In this document: positions 42,211-51,044 of the stretch, piece by piece
Layout of the letters: every line of letters starts with the position of its first letter
Numbering within the stretch: the first letter of the stretch is position 1
Source of the DNA: Gammaproteobacteria bacterium
GTDB lineage: Bacteria > Pseudomonadota > Gammaproteobacteria > Burkholderiales > Burkholderiaceae_B
DNA length: 57,045 bases
Direction: 5' to 3'
Assembly: GCA_030832095.1 (NCBI GenBank)
Contig: JAURJT010000075.1
Span: forward strand, 1 to 57,045
The notes under the pieces: generated by a model
Database searches by the model: none
Told to the model about the DNA's origin: nothing
What the model saw: the letters and a program-made list of their open reading frames with translations, nothing else
Program-made: the position numbers and the translations under genes

Positions 42211-43074
42211 CTATGTCAGTAGCCCCAAACGCCTAGCAAGAGCGACGGTATGTTCGGCCTCGGTAATGAACGGGCCATCAATCAGTCGGCCATCAACGAC
42301 AAACGCCCCAACCCCTTCTGCTAATTTTTGGCGAGTCGCTTCGAGCACTCTGACAGCATGCGCGATCGCCGCGTCGCTCGGTCGAAACACCTCATTTGCC
42401 AACGCGATCTGTGTTGGATGAATACAGCTTTTCCCTGAAAATCCCAACCGTTGTGCCGCTTGCGCATCAAGTTTAAATGCTTCAGGGTTGGCAATATCAA
42501 CAAATGCGCCGTCGTAAGCATGAATACCTGCTTCGCCCGCGGCAAAGCGCACGGCAACACGCACTGCTTGTAACGCTGCGGGCTCGCACGACACAATACC
42601 TAAGGGTGCCAATAGATCACCAAAACCAATCTGTAAACCTACGACACGTGGGTGAGCGCAGGCGAGTTCTGCGGCGCGGCGCAGACCCTTGGGTGACTCA
42701 ATATTGACCAAAATACCAATTGGCCGTGTTAAGCCTCGTGCTCGCTCTAGTCGCTCAAGCTCAACTGCGATCGCTCGGATGGTGTCCGGATCTTCGACCA
42801 TTGGGATATTCACAGTGTGCGTAGCAGAGCAGACGACCGCATCAAGATCTACCAAACAATGAGGCGTATCAATCGCGTTGATTCGAACCACAATCAGTTT
42901 ATGATGGGCCGACAAATCGTCTTTAAACAGCGTTTGTAACGCTGTGCGTGCTGCAGGTTTGCTGTTTTCTTCGACAGCATCTTCAAGATCGAAAGAAATA
43001 GCATCTGCGGCGCTTGCCAACGCTTTTGTAAATAGTGCAGGCCGCGAGGCGGGTACAAATAATTTACTGCGCAT
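42211..43074 (-). CDS. HpcH/HpaI-CitE family CoA-ester lyase (287 aa)
   Basis: AAGGA about 7 bases before the ATG at 43074 supports that start over codons further upstream. The N-terminus MRSKLFVPASRPALFTKAL and AISFDLEDAV are CitE signatures. IGILVNIESPKGL, GFGDL and GKSCIHPTQI supply metal- and substrate-binding residues. The family includes citrate lyase beta, malyl-CoA and citramalyl-CoA lyase and malyl-CoA thioesterase, all cleaving beta-hydroxyacyl-CoA. No citrate lyase alpha or gamma subunit is present, so a stand-alone malyl- or citramalyl-CoA-type lyase is likely. A biotinyl-domain gene diverges from it 84 bases away. Confidence 0.87.
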   Translation of the reverse strand: MRSKLFVPASRPALFTKALASAADAISFDLEDAVEENSKPAARTALQTLFKDDLSAHHKLIVVRINAIDTPHCLVDLDAVVCSATHTVNIPMVEDPDTIRAIAVELERLERARGLTRPIGILVNIESPKGLRRAAELACAHPRVVGLQIGFGDLLAPLGIVSCEPAALQAVRVAVRFAAGEAGIHAYDGAFVDIANPEAFKLDAQAAQRLGFSGKSCIHPTQIALANEVFRPSDAAIAHAVRVLEATRQKLAEGVGAFVVDGRLIDGPFITEAEHTVALARRLGLLT

Positions 43075-43158
43075 ACAACGATCCTTTTCGATCATAATCA
43101 AGATTGATTTTATAATGACGCCAACTCACTTGGCACTCGCCCCACAGGAATCCACAAC

Positions 43159-43380
43159 ATGAGTCGGCACGAATTAAAAGCAGAAGTCACTGGATCAATC
43201 TGGAAGATTGAAACAACGATCGGTCAAACTCTTGATACAGAGCATACCGTACTGATTATTGAATCGATGAAAATGGAAATCCCCTTAGTCGCTGAAGACG
43301 GCGGTACCCTGGTTGAAATTTGTGTCAACGAGGGTGACTCGGTCAGCGAAGGTCAAGTGTTGGCGATCATTGAACGCTGA
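43159..43380 (+). CDS. Free-standing biotinyl/lipoyl-domain carrier protein (73 aa)
   Basis: The whole protein is one biotinyl domain: VTGSIWKIETTIGQTL at the start, the biotinylation motif ESMKMEI with K38 as the modified lysine, and the closing VNEGDSVSEGQVLAIIE. It would carry biotin between carboxylase and carboxyltransferase active sites. No biotin carboxylase or carboxyltransferase gene is in the window, so the partner must be encoded elsewhere. It is much shorter than AccB, lacking the N-terminal region. It diverges from the CitE-like lyase. Confidence 0.85.
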   Translation: MSRHELKAEVTGSIWKIETTIGQTLDTEHTVLIIESMKMEIPLVAEDGGTLVEICVNEGDSVSEGQVLAIIER

Positions 43381-43545
43381 AATCTGCAACCCGCCCTGCT
43401 CCACAGTCATCTGAAACACCGTCGTCGCGCTTTACTGACGAACCTCAGTTTTATAGCTGCTTAAAATTTGACTGCTCAAGCGCAAACGACACTGTTTACT
43501 CAGACGAACGAGATTAACGTTCCAAGAAGTCGTAATCCTGACTCA

Positions 43546-44544
43546 CTATTGCTTCTGAATGCCGGCCTTCGCCACTGCAGTTTGCCAACGACTCAGATCA
43601 CGCTTGATTTGTTCGGCATACTGCTCTGGAGTCGTCCCCTCGACAGATAAGCCAGCGGCTTGCAAAGTCTGGATGATCTCAGGCATTTGCAAAATCTTGG
43701 CAACTTCTTTTTGCAAAAGATTCACGATATTTGCTGGTGTCTTGGCAGGAGCCATCATGCCGTACCAGGAGTTCACCTCAAAGCCTGGATAGGTCTCAGC
43801 AATCGCCGGTAACTCTGACAGCAAAGGTGAACGCTTGAGTGTACTCACACCGATCGGCCGAACTTGACCAGATTTGATGTAGGGCATTAACGCTGCGATA
43901 TTTAAAAAGGTGCAATTGATTTGCCCACCAAGCAAATCAGTCATCACGGGTGCCGCCCCTTTGTAGGGGACATGCAGCATATTGACATTGGCCATCGTTG
44001 CCAGAATTTCGCCAGCAAGGTGCGTGGTGCTACCGGTACCCACTGAGCCATATGACAGCTTGCCCGGATTTGCTCGCGCATACTCAACAAATTCTTTTAG
44101 ATTATGGATCGGCAAATCTGGACGAACCACTAAGACTGTTGGCGCTGACACAATCTGTGTGATGGGCGCAAAGTCACGCACCGAATCAAAAGGCATCTCT
44201 TTTTGTACAGCTGGGCTAATCGTGATTGGGCCAACGTGCGAAAACAACAGCGTGTAGCCATCGGGGGTCGCGCGCGCGACATAGTTTGCCCCAATCACAC
44301 CATTGGCGCCCGCCTTGTTTTCTAACACAACGGGCTGCTTGAGCGCTTCTGAGAGCTTCTGTAAGATCGGCCTGGCGACGGTGTCTGCGGGCCCTCCGGC
44401 CGTCCACGGGTTGATCACGGTAATCGTACGAGTTGGATAATCCGCCGCCAAAGCGCTCGTCGTCACAGACATCGCGATTAAGAGCTTGGTCAAGCCAATG
44501 AGATTCTTTTCTAAGCGATTCAAACCAAAAAAGTACGTAGTCAT
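43546..44544 (-). CDS. Bug/TctC-family periplasmic solute-binding protein (332 aa)
   Basis: The ATG at 44544 begins a signal region (LTKLLIAMSVTTSALA, cleaved near residue 34). The mature part follows the family: RTITVINPWTAGGPADTVARPI, VVLENKAGANGVIGANYVAR, YARANPGKLSYGSVGTGSTTHLA and VPYKGAAPVMTDLLGGQ. It lies about 110 bases downstream of the DUF35/aldolase operon on the same strand, so it may supply that pathway with its acid substrate. No membrane transporter subunit is seen. Confidence 0.92.
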   Translation of the reverse strand: MTTYFFGLNRLEKNLIGLTKLLIAMSVTTSALAADYPTRTITVINPWTAGGPADTVARPILQKLSEALKQPVVLENKAGANGVIGANYVARATPDGYTLLFSHVGPITISPAVQKEMPFDSVRDFAPITQIVSAPTVLVVRPDLPIHNLKEFVEYARANPGKLSYGSVGTGSTTHLAGEILATMANVNMLHVPYKGAAPVMTDLLGGQINCTFLNIAALMPYIKSGQVRPIGVSTLKRSPLLSELPAIAETYPGFEVNSWYGMMAPAKTPANIVNLLQKEVAKILQMPEIIQTLQAAGLSVEGTTPEQYAEQIKRDLSRWQTAVAKAGIQKQ

Positions 44545-44654
44545 GATTGGACTCTTTGTGAGTTAGCGTTACTGTCTTCCCCATCCGACAGGATAAGGCT
44601 CTTAAAGAAACCATGCCTTGCAGTCAGCGCGGCTTCGGTCAAACATATGAAACA

Positions 44655-45077
44655 TTACAACGACTCAGGCTCGAACAAAGGCGGAGCGACTCCGTCCGAC
44701 AGCCGTTCTGCTGGCTCATCGCGTGTACGCCAGCCACTTACCATCACACGCATTCCAACTGTCACCTCCTCGGGCTTGACCTTGATCAGGCGAGTCATTA
44801 AGTGAGGACCTTCATCGGTTGCCACAATCGCAACCACGTACGGAACATCTTTTTCGAAGGCCGGGCTTGGCGCACGATAGACAATTGAAAAACTATAGAC
44901 ATTGCCGCGACCGCTCGTCACGACTGCTTGAATATTCAGACTGCCGCAAGCAGGGCATGCAGGACGAAGATAAAAGTGAAACTCTTTGCATGCTTGGCAT
45001 TGGGGCAAACAAAACCCCTGCGTTCGCAGACTTTCCCAATATTGATGGCTGGTGAGCGGATTCACGGAGGTCGTCAT
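44655..45077 (-). CDS. DUF35 Zn-ribbon / OB-fold protein, partner of thiolase-fold enzyme (140 aa)
   Basis: The N-terminal zinc ribbon is C27-x2-C30 and C41-x2-C44 (CQAC, then CPAC). An OB-fold follows with GRGNVYSFSIVYRAPSPAF and PYVVAIVATDEGPHLMTRLI. Such proteins pair with thiolase-fold enzymes of the lipid-transfer/SCP-x branch and, in steroid degradation, with Ltp2-type aldolases, where the DUF35 part completes the active enzyme. Its start is 5 bases after the thiolase-like gene's stop. The pairing is the main evidence for the operon's proposed function. Confidence 0.87.
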   Translation of the reverse strand: MTTSVNPLTSHQYWESLRTQGFCLPQCQACKEFHFYLRPACPACGSLNIQAVVTSGRGNVYSFSIVYRAPSPAFEKDVPYVVAIVATDEGPHLMTRLIKVKPEEVTVGMRVMVSGWRTRDEPAERLSDGVAPPLFEPESL

Positions 45078-45082
45078 TCGTC

Positions 45083-46270
45083 TTAGCCTTTTCCTAGAAT
45101 CAAAGTATTGTGCAAGCCAATAATCCCGCCATTACCGTGCACCAGTACCACTTGCGCGTCCGGCACCTGTCGCGCTTGTGCTTGACCGCGTAATTGGCGC
45201 ACCCCTTCTGTCAAATGAAACATTCCACCCGCTAAACCAGGATGGCCCGCCGACAACAAGCCTCCGTGCGTCGTCACTGGCAAAGGACTGCTTAAGCCAA
45301 TCCCTTGGCTCGCAACATAGTGCCCGCCCTCACCTTTGGCACAAAAACCGAGGTCTTCTAGCTCAATCAAAACCGTAATGGTGAAGCAATCATACAACTG
45401 AGCCACATCAATATCACGAGGGGTCAAACCCGCCATCGCATAGGCCTCTTGGCCCGAACGAACCGCGCCTGTGGTGGTCACATTTTTATAGTCACCAATG
45501 TAGGTATGCGAGTGTCCATAGCCGTGACCCAAAAGCTTAACTGGCATTTGCTTTAAATCACGGGCACGCTCGGGCGTTGTCACAATAAATGCCACGGCAC
45601 CATCTGACACTAAGGCGCAATCTAACATTCTTAACGGCGAGGTGATCATGCGAGACTGCATCACATCCGCAACTGAAATCAGCTCTTTTTTATGCGCGAG
45701 TGGATTCAAAGAGGCATTTTCACGCATCGTCACCGCCACTTGAGCGAGTTGCTCATGAGTCGTTCCATACTCGTGCATGTGACGTTGCGCTGCTAAGGCA
45801 TACAAGGTCGGGACTAACGGGCCGTGCGGCATCTCAAAGTCAGGGTGTGCCCAACCAGCATCGGCCAGTTTTTGTACGGCATCGCCACGCGACTGAAACG
45901 ACAACATGTTTTGACCCCCAACACATAAGACCGTTTCGCACTGCCCAGAGGCGACCGCCATGGCTGCATGATGCGCCATCGCAACACCTGAGGCGCCGGC
46001 GACATCCAAGGTGGCCAGATAACGCGCCTGTATCCCTAACCCTTCCGAGACGACACCACAGGGCATTGCCCAATTTTCGACACGGATTGGCGTTGTTAAC
46101 AAGCCATCCACATCGGCAAACGTTAACCCTGCATCAGCCAGGGCGTTTGCAGCTGCCATACGCTGTAAGCCCAAGGCATCAAGATGAGGAACTCGTCCAA
46201 CGGTGCTCTCGCCAATACCAACAATCACAGCGTTGAGCGGCGGTCTGCGCGACCCATTGACCCGTGTCAT
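45083..46270 (-). CDS. Thiolase-fold protein, Ltp2/SCP-x-like, lacking the nucleophilic cysteine (395 aa)
   Basis: Thiolase-superfamily layout with VIVGIGESTVGR at the start, and VTTHGGLLSAGHPGLAGGM containing H335 and H343. Where true thiolases have Cys in the (A/C)ASG motif, this protein has DVAGASG with Gly at 92. The second catalytic Cys near the C-terminus is replaced by His (VLVHGNGG, H378). LYDCFT (Y293) matches the conserved Tyr-containing motif of Ltp2-type steroid aldolases. It overlaps the acyl-CoA dehydrogenase stop by 4 bases and is followed by the DUF35 gene. A retro-aldolase acting on a tertiary beta-hydroxyacyl-CoA is more likely than thiolysis; this is inferred. Confidence 0.8.
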   Translation of the reverse strand: MTRVNGSRRPPLNAVIVGIGESTVGRVPHLDALGLQRMAAANALADAGLTFADVDGLLTTPIRVENWAMPCGVVSEGLGIQARYLATLDVAGASGVAMAHHAAMAVASGQCETVLCVGGQNMLSFQSRGDAVQKLADAGWAHPDFEMPHGPLVPTLYALAAQRHMHEYGTTHEQLAQVAVTMRENASLNPLAHKKELISVADVMQSRMITSPLRMLDCALVSDGAVAFIVTTPERARDLKQMPVKLLGHGYGHSHTYIGDYKNVTTTGAVRSGQEAYAMAGLTPRDIDVAQLYDCFTITVLIELEDLGFCAKGEGGHYVASQGIGLSSPLPVTTHGGLLSAGHPGLAGGMFHLTEGVRQLRGQAQARQVPDAQVVLVHGNGGIIGLHNTLILGKG

Positions 46271-47409
46271 CCCAGCACCTCACGCGCAATCAGCATCCGT
46301 TGAATTTCTGAAGAGCCTTCGCCAACTCGGTAATGGCGGATATCACGATAGAACCGCTCGACCGGCACACCTCTCACCAAACCAGCCCCCCCATGAATTT
46401 GAACCGCACGGTCAGCCACTCGACCCACCATTTCAGAGGCCGCAAGTTTGCACATACTAGCCGCGGCGCCAACGTTCTCGCCCGCTTCAATCTGGCGTAA
46501 GGTTTCATACGTTAACGCTCGAGCCTGCGCCAGTTCGGTCGCAGAGTCGGCCAACATCCACTGAATCGCCTGACGCTCGGCCAAGGGCTTACCAAAGGTA
46601 TGGCGCTCACGTGCATAGGCCGCCGACATCTCAAGCAGACGATCGGCAGCGCCAATACACGAACAAGCAATACCCATGCGACCACTGACCAAAGAACTCA
46701 TCGCAATTTTGAACCCTTGCCCGACTTCACCAAGCACCGCCGAGTTTGGAATCTCGCAATCTTCAAAGGTCAATTCGCAAATCTTGATCGGATCTGAACC
46801 AATGGTGGTGTCGACGCGTGTGATCGTTAAGCCAGGTGTACCTTTGTCCACCAAAAAGGCAGAAATCCCGCCGCGAGATCGTTTCTCAGCGTCGTTGACC
46901 GCCATCACCAGCAAAACATCTGCCTGGTGTGCTCCGCTGATGTAATGTTTACGACCATTTAAGCGCCAGCCCGTGAGCGTTTTTTCTGCCTTGGTAGAAA
47001 TCGCCTGCGCATCAGACCCGGCGCCGGGCTCGGTCAGCGCAAAGGAGGCCAATAAACGTCCGGTACATAAGCCATCAAGATAGCGTTCTTGCTGCGCAGG
47101 TGTTCCGAACTTCGCAATCGCAATCGGATTTAAGCCACTTGTTGCATCTAACATCAAGGTAAAAATGCGATGCGATCGGCTAAATTCTTCAAGTGCCAAA
47201 CAATAGGTTGATAGATCAACATCGCCGCCACCAAATTGCGCTGGCATACGCATACCGAGATAGCCCTGCGCGCGCATGACATCCCACGCCCTGGTCGGCA
47301 CCTCACCGGTCTGATCAATTTCAAGGGCAAGGGGTTCAAGGACCTCTGTCGTAAACCGACGTAACGCGGCACGAAGTTCTGCAAGCTCTGGCGTTATCTC
47401 TAGTTGCAT
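46267..47409 (-). CDS. Acyl-CoA dehydrogenase (380 aa)
   Basis: A standard FAD acyl-CoA dehydrogenase of full length. Landmarks are LASFALTEPGAGSDAQAIST (flavin and substrate contact), WRLNGRKHYISGAHQADV, QIHGGAGLVRGVPVERFYRD, and YRVGEGSSEIQR with the catalytic glutamate. It introduces an alpha,beta double bond in an acyl-CoA, passing electrons to electron-transfer flavoprotein. It starts 17 bases after the enoyl-CoA hydratase stop and overlaps the thiolase-like start by 4 bases. Operon order matches dehydrogenation, hydration, cleavage. Confidence 0.93.
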   Translation of the reverse strand: MQLEITPELAELRAALRRFTTEVLEPLALEIDQTGEVPTRAWDVMRAQGYLGMRMPAQFGGGDVDLSTYCLALEEFSRSHRIFTLMLDATSGLNPIAIAKFGTPAQQERYLDGLCTGRLLASFALTEPGAGSDAQAISTKAEKTLTGWRLNGRKHYISGAHQADVLLVMAVNDAEKRSRGGISAFLVDKGTPGLTITRVDTTIGSDPIKICELTFEDCEIPNSAVLGEVGQGFKIAMSSLVSGRMGIACSCIGAADRLLEMSAAYARERHTFGKPLAERQAIQWMLADSATELAQARALTYETLRQIEAGENVGAAASMCKLAASEMVGRVADRAVQIHGGAGLVRGVPVERFYRDIRHYRVGEGSSEIQRMLIAREVLG

Positions 47410-47426
47410 GATCGATTCTCTTCTAA

Positions 47427-48125
47427 TTAGTGACGCTGGTGAGCCGCCTCGGCAACTTCAGCCGCAGCAACCAACTGTTGCCGAATCTCGCGATTCATCC
47501 ATTTTTTGTTTACCGCAAAGCCATACGAAGGAATCTGCGCAAGCACGCTGGCACGTTGCGCACACAACTCGGGCAAATCAGTCAGTGGTACCGCTTGATC
47601 TGCCAAGCCCGCGCTCACGCACTGCGCAGCGTTTAGTCGATCGCCAAGCTGCACCAAGCGGTGACAGACTGAGCGATTTGAACGCGCCAACACAATCGCT
47701 GCTCCAATCGGAGTTGGCATATCAAATTTCACCTCTGGCAATGACACCCAAGTGTGATCTGCAATCAGAACCTCATCGCACAGAGCCGCAAGCATCAACC
47801 CTGCCCCCACCGCCGGTGCCTGAACCGCCGCGATCACTGGCTTAGGAAAATCGATGAGCTCAAGAAAACAGCGCATCAGCAAATTCAGCCGCTGGTGCGC
47901 AGCCGCTACAGGCTTCAAATCCGAAAACTCTTTTAGATCAGCACCCGAGCAAAAGGCACGGGCACCTTCGCCGGTGATCACCAAGACTTTAACGTTCTCT
48001 TGCGTGGCCGCCTTAAGTAACGCCTCATGCATCGCCTCATAGATCTCAGCGTTTAATGCGTTGGCTGCTGACGCACGATCGAGCGACAGCGTCAGTACCG
48101 TATTGTCTAGATTTATCTTTAACAT
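47427..48125 (-). CDS. Enoyl-CoA hydratase/isomerase family protein (232 aa)
   Basis: The ATG at 48125 overlaps the upstream stop (TAATG), so translation is probably coupled; a longer upstream frame is not needed. The crotonase fold shows ASAANALNAEIYEAM, GARAFCSGADLKEF (CoA pocket) and VQAPAVGAGLMLAALCDEVL (oxyanion hole). A glutamate is present in SLPEVKFD, but the second catalytic glutamate position appears replaced (VCHRLVQLGDRL). At 232 residues it is somewhat short. It should hydrate or isomerise the unsaturated acyl-CoA, though the residue change makes hydration less certain. Confidence 0.88.
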   Translation of the reverse strand: MLKINLDNTVLTLSLDRASAANALNAEIYEAMHEALLKAATQENVKVLVITGEGARAFCSGADLKEFSDLKPVAAAHQRLNLLMRCFLELIDFPKPVIAAVQAPAVGAGLMLAALCDEVLIADHTWVSLPEVKFDMPTPIGAAIVLARSNRSVCHRLVQLGDRLNAAQCVSAGLADQAVPLTDLPELCAQRASVLAQIPSYGFAVNKKWMNREIRQQLVAAAEVAEAAHQRH

Positions 48126-50302
48126 TAGAGGATCACCAATGCATCGACGACTCGAACACCTTGCCCGAGTTCCAATACACATAAAGGATTGATATCAATT
48201 TCTGCGATTTTGTCAGCGTAATCTGCCGCCAACCAAGACACGCGTTCAATACAGTCGACTAAAGCGTCGATATCTGCAGCAGCCTGCCCGCGTACTCCTC
48301 GCAATAACTTCATCGCGTGTAGCTCGTTCAAGGCTTCTAAAATATCATGACGCGACAGAGGCGCTAACCGAAACACCAAATCTTTTAAGACTTCGACATA
48401 GATCCCACCAAGGCCAAACGTCATGACAGCCCCAAAGGTTGGATCCCGCACCATGCCAACGAACATTTCGCGTGACTGTCCCACCATCTCTTGGACGAGC
48501 ACGCCTTCAATTGTTGCATCAGCACGATAATTCAGCGCTGCAGCCATGATTTCGCCATAAGCCTGCGCAACCGACTCTGCACTATTTAGATTCAAACGAA
48601 TGGCCTGCGCTTCAGTCTTATGCAAAATATCAGGCGACACAATCTTTAACGCGACTGGACTTTTGATCTTCGACCAATGCGTCACAGCCATCTCTTTCGA
48701 CGTGGCCAAGTACTCTTGGGTCACCCGTACTCCATAGCAACTGAGCAAACGCTTGGCCGTTTGTTCTGTCATTGGTCCGTTTTGTTGCTCGAGCAATAAC
48801 CGTGCGGCACCACGGTCGATCCCTGCGGGACGACTGGGCATTGAACTCAAGCGATTTTCGCGAAACTCTGAGTACTGCATGGCACGTCGCACCGCTTTTA
48901 GACAAGGAGACGCGTCCGAATACACCGCATGCCCCTGAGCCACTAATGCCTGATGTGTCAGGGCTGGATCATTCGAGGTGCAACCGGTCCAAAGCAGCGC
49001 CACAGGTTTAGTACTACGAGCAGAAACCTCGGCCACACTGCGCACGTCTTCAGCACTCGCAATGGTCATCACCGGAATCAAGACATCAACGACTGGATCT
49101 TGCAAGATAATCTCGGTGGCTCGCGCGTAGGCTCCGGGCTGGCCGATCGCTGCCGCGGTGAGATCCGTCGGATTTGCTGTGGCACCAAAACCTGGCAACA
49201 GCTGTGCAAGTTGCTCACAAGTCTCTGCTTGATACTGGGGCCACTCGATGTCAAGCGCAGCACCTAAATCAGCCACCATGACAAGATTGCCACCCGATAT
49301 TGAGGTTGCAGCCGCACCACGCCCTTTAAAAGACTTTTGTTGCCGCAAAAGCATCGCCGTCTCGTAGAGTTCGTTGCAGTCGTCCACACGAACGATTCCT
49401 AGTTGGCGCAAGGCAGCATCACAGACATCATCTGCGCCGGTAATCGACCCTGTGTGAGAGGCGGCAGCACGACTACCAACCTCGGTACGCCCGACCTTCA
49501 CCATCACGATCGGCTTATTGAGTTGGTAAGAGCGTTCGGCGAGCGCTCTTAAACGTTCACCGTCCGAAAGGCTTTCTACCAACATGGCGACGACCTTAGT
49601 CGCTTCGCTCTCAAGCATAAAAGCCGCGTAATCCATCAAATCAAGGTCGCAGGCGTTACCACAACTGACCTGATAGCTCACCCCCAAGCCTGCTTGCTGC
49701 GCCCGCCACATCACATTGACTTGCCCCGCCCCGCCCGACTGGCTGACAACCCCAAGCTCTCCTGCAGCGCGGCGTGGGCCTTGAATCGTTGCCGTCGAGG
49801 TCAGTGCGAAGGCGTCCACAAAATTGACCATGCCGTTGCAATTGGGCCCCATCATCCGAATATTGCCTGCCCGAGCGATATCAATGAGGCGCTGTTGCGC
49901 AGCACGTCCCTCGCTCGTGCCCAACTCACCAAACCCGGATGAAAAAATCGTGACGAAGGGCACACCTCTCGCAGCGCATTGCTCGAGCGCGGTTGGCACA
50001 GCGTGCGCAGGCAATACGATCCCCACATGATCAGGTGCCTCAGGCAAATCCGCGATTGAGGCAAAACAACGTTGACCGAAAATGGTCTCGCGCTTTGGAT
50101 TAATCGGGTAAACGTTGCCCTTAAAGCCGAAATCAATCGTTTGACGCATACAGCGCCCACCAAACTTTGAAAGATCTTCTGTTGCACCCACCATCGCCAC
50201 ACTGCGAGGTGCAAAAAAATGAGTCAAATCCGCGAACACCGACGCCTCTGCCCTCGAGGCACGGCTGGCGCCCGGGCTCGCGCCCTCACCAACTTCAGAC
50301 AT
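48125..50302 (-). CDS. Acetate-CoA ligase (ADP-forming)-type acyl-CoA synthetase (725 aa)
   Basis: GGAG 7 bases before the ATG at 50302 supports this start over a TTG at 50323. The N-terminal CoA-binding domain begins APRSVAMVGATEDLSKFGG. Then come succinyl-CoA-ligase-like domains with GVVSQSGGAGQVN and the phosphohistidine segment AAASHTGSITGADD. A C-terminal ATP-grasp domain follows (VALKIVSPDILHKTEAQAIR, GVLVQEMVGQSREMFVGM). It activates a carboxylic acid to its CoA ester using ATP. As first gene of the operon it would start the pathway. Substrate range in this family is broad. Confidence 0.9.
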   Translation of the reverse strand: MSEVGEGASPGASRASRAEASVFADLTHFFAPRSVAMVGATEDLSKFGGRCMRQTIDFGFKGNVYPINPKRETIFGQRCFASIADLPEAPDHVGIVLPAHAVPTALEQCAARGVPFVTIFSSGFGELGTSEGRAAQQRLIDIARAGNIRMMGPNCNGMVNFVDAFALTSTATIQGPRRAAGELGVVSQSGGAGQVNVMWRAQQAGLGVSYQVSCGNACDLDLMDYAAFMLESEATKVVAMLVESLSDGERLRALAERSYQLNKPIVMVKVGRTEVGSRAAASHTGSITGADDVCDAALRQLGIVRVDDCNELYETAMLLRQQKSFKGRGAAATSISGGNLVMVADLGAALDIEWPQYQAETCEQLAQLLPGFGATANPTDLTAAAIGQPGAYARATEIILQDPVVDVLIPVMTIASAEDVRSVAEVSARSTKPVALLWTGCTSNDPALTHQALVAQGHAVYSDASPCLKAVRRAMQYSEFRENRLSSMPSRPAGIDRGAARLLLEQQNGPMTEQTAKRLLSCYGVRVTQEYLATSKEMAVTHWSKIKSPVALKIVSPDILHKTEAQAIRLNLNSAESVAQAYGEIMAAALNYRADATIEGVLVQEMVGQSREMFVGMVRDPTFGAVMTFGLGGIYVEVLKDLVFRLAPLSRHDILEALNELHAMKLLRGVRGQAAADIDALVDCIERVSWLAADYADKIAEIDINPLCVLELGQGVRVVDALVIL

Positions 50303-50397
50303 AGCTTGCTCCGTGATCACCAAACCTTGTTTGATGAGTTCATTATGCGAGCCCAGTAGGACTCTTTTTTGCTAGTATAAGTCAACTAGCAACGCCA

Positions 50398-51029
50398 TCA
50401 GGGCAGCTGCTCGACCTCGTTGGCAATGGCTGCCCCCCAGGCCTGATACCCCTCTGCGAAAAAATGCTGTCCGTCGGTTGTTTTCCATTCGCCCGGCTTA
50501 GACATCTCAAGAGAGTTTACGTAATCACAAGGCTTGACCTGCGATTCGAGAAAAGCGGAAATCTCTTGCGTACGCTTCAGGGTTTTTCCGGCTAATTTGT
50601 TGTCTTCGCCCCACGCCGGGCCGACCCAGACGCAGCGAATCGATTTGCTGCCCAACACTGTCGTCAGACTGAGCACCTCCTTTTTTACGTCAGTGCGCGA
50701 AAAACTCGAGGCTTTGTAGTTTGCAAGATTATCCCCCATCACGATGACCACCACATCGGGTTTTCTCTCTTGAAGCAAGGCATCAAACGGCACGGTTTGG
50801 GCCGCGCTCGCCATCGATAAACAATGGGATCTTCACCCAGACGCTCGGCGCCTCCGCAACGACTAGTGGTCTTATTTAGCCATTCGCTAGGCATCACCCC
50901 ACACACACCAACACTGTGTACTTGAGCACCACGCTCAGTCAATTCATCATGAAGCGTTTTGATCAAATAAGTTGGCTTCGCCAAATGACTGGCGCCGATT
51001 ACTAAAACCGTTAGGCCTGCTAGCAACAT
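50398..51029 (-). pseudogene. SGNH/GDSL-type hydrolase, frameshifted
   Basis: Two overlapping frames on the minus strand together make one SGNH hydrolase. The upstream part (51029 to about 50830) has VLVIGASHLAKPTYLI, the block I serine region. The downstream part (from about 50814) has VVVIVMGDN and the block V Asp-His motif DGQHF. The shift lies near DPIVYRW/MASAAQ at about 50815; a one-base loss would explain it. The preceding MBOAT gene ends 15 bases before this start, as in AlgI-AlgJ or PatA-PatB-like O-acetylation pairs. It is likely a pseudogene, unless the indel is a sequencing error. Confidence 0.75.
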
Positions 51030-51044
51030 ATTTTTCTTACCTTA

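Noticed and set aside
50739..51029. A separate 96-residue gene
   Set aside because: It is the 5' part of the frameshifted SGNH hydrolase; its last 20 residues are out-of-frame sequence.
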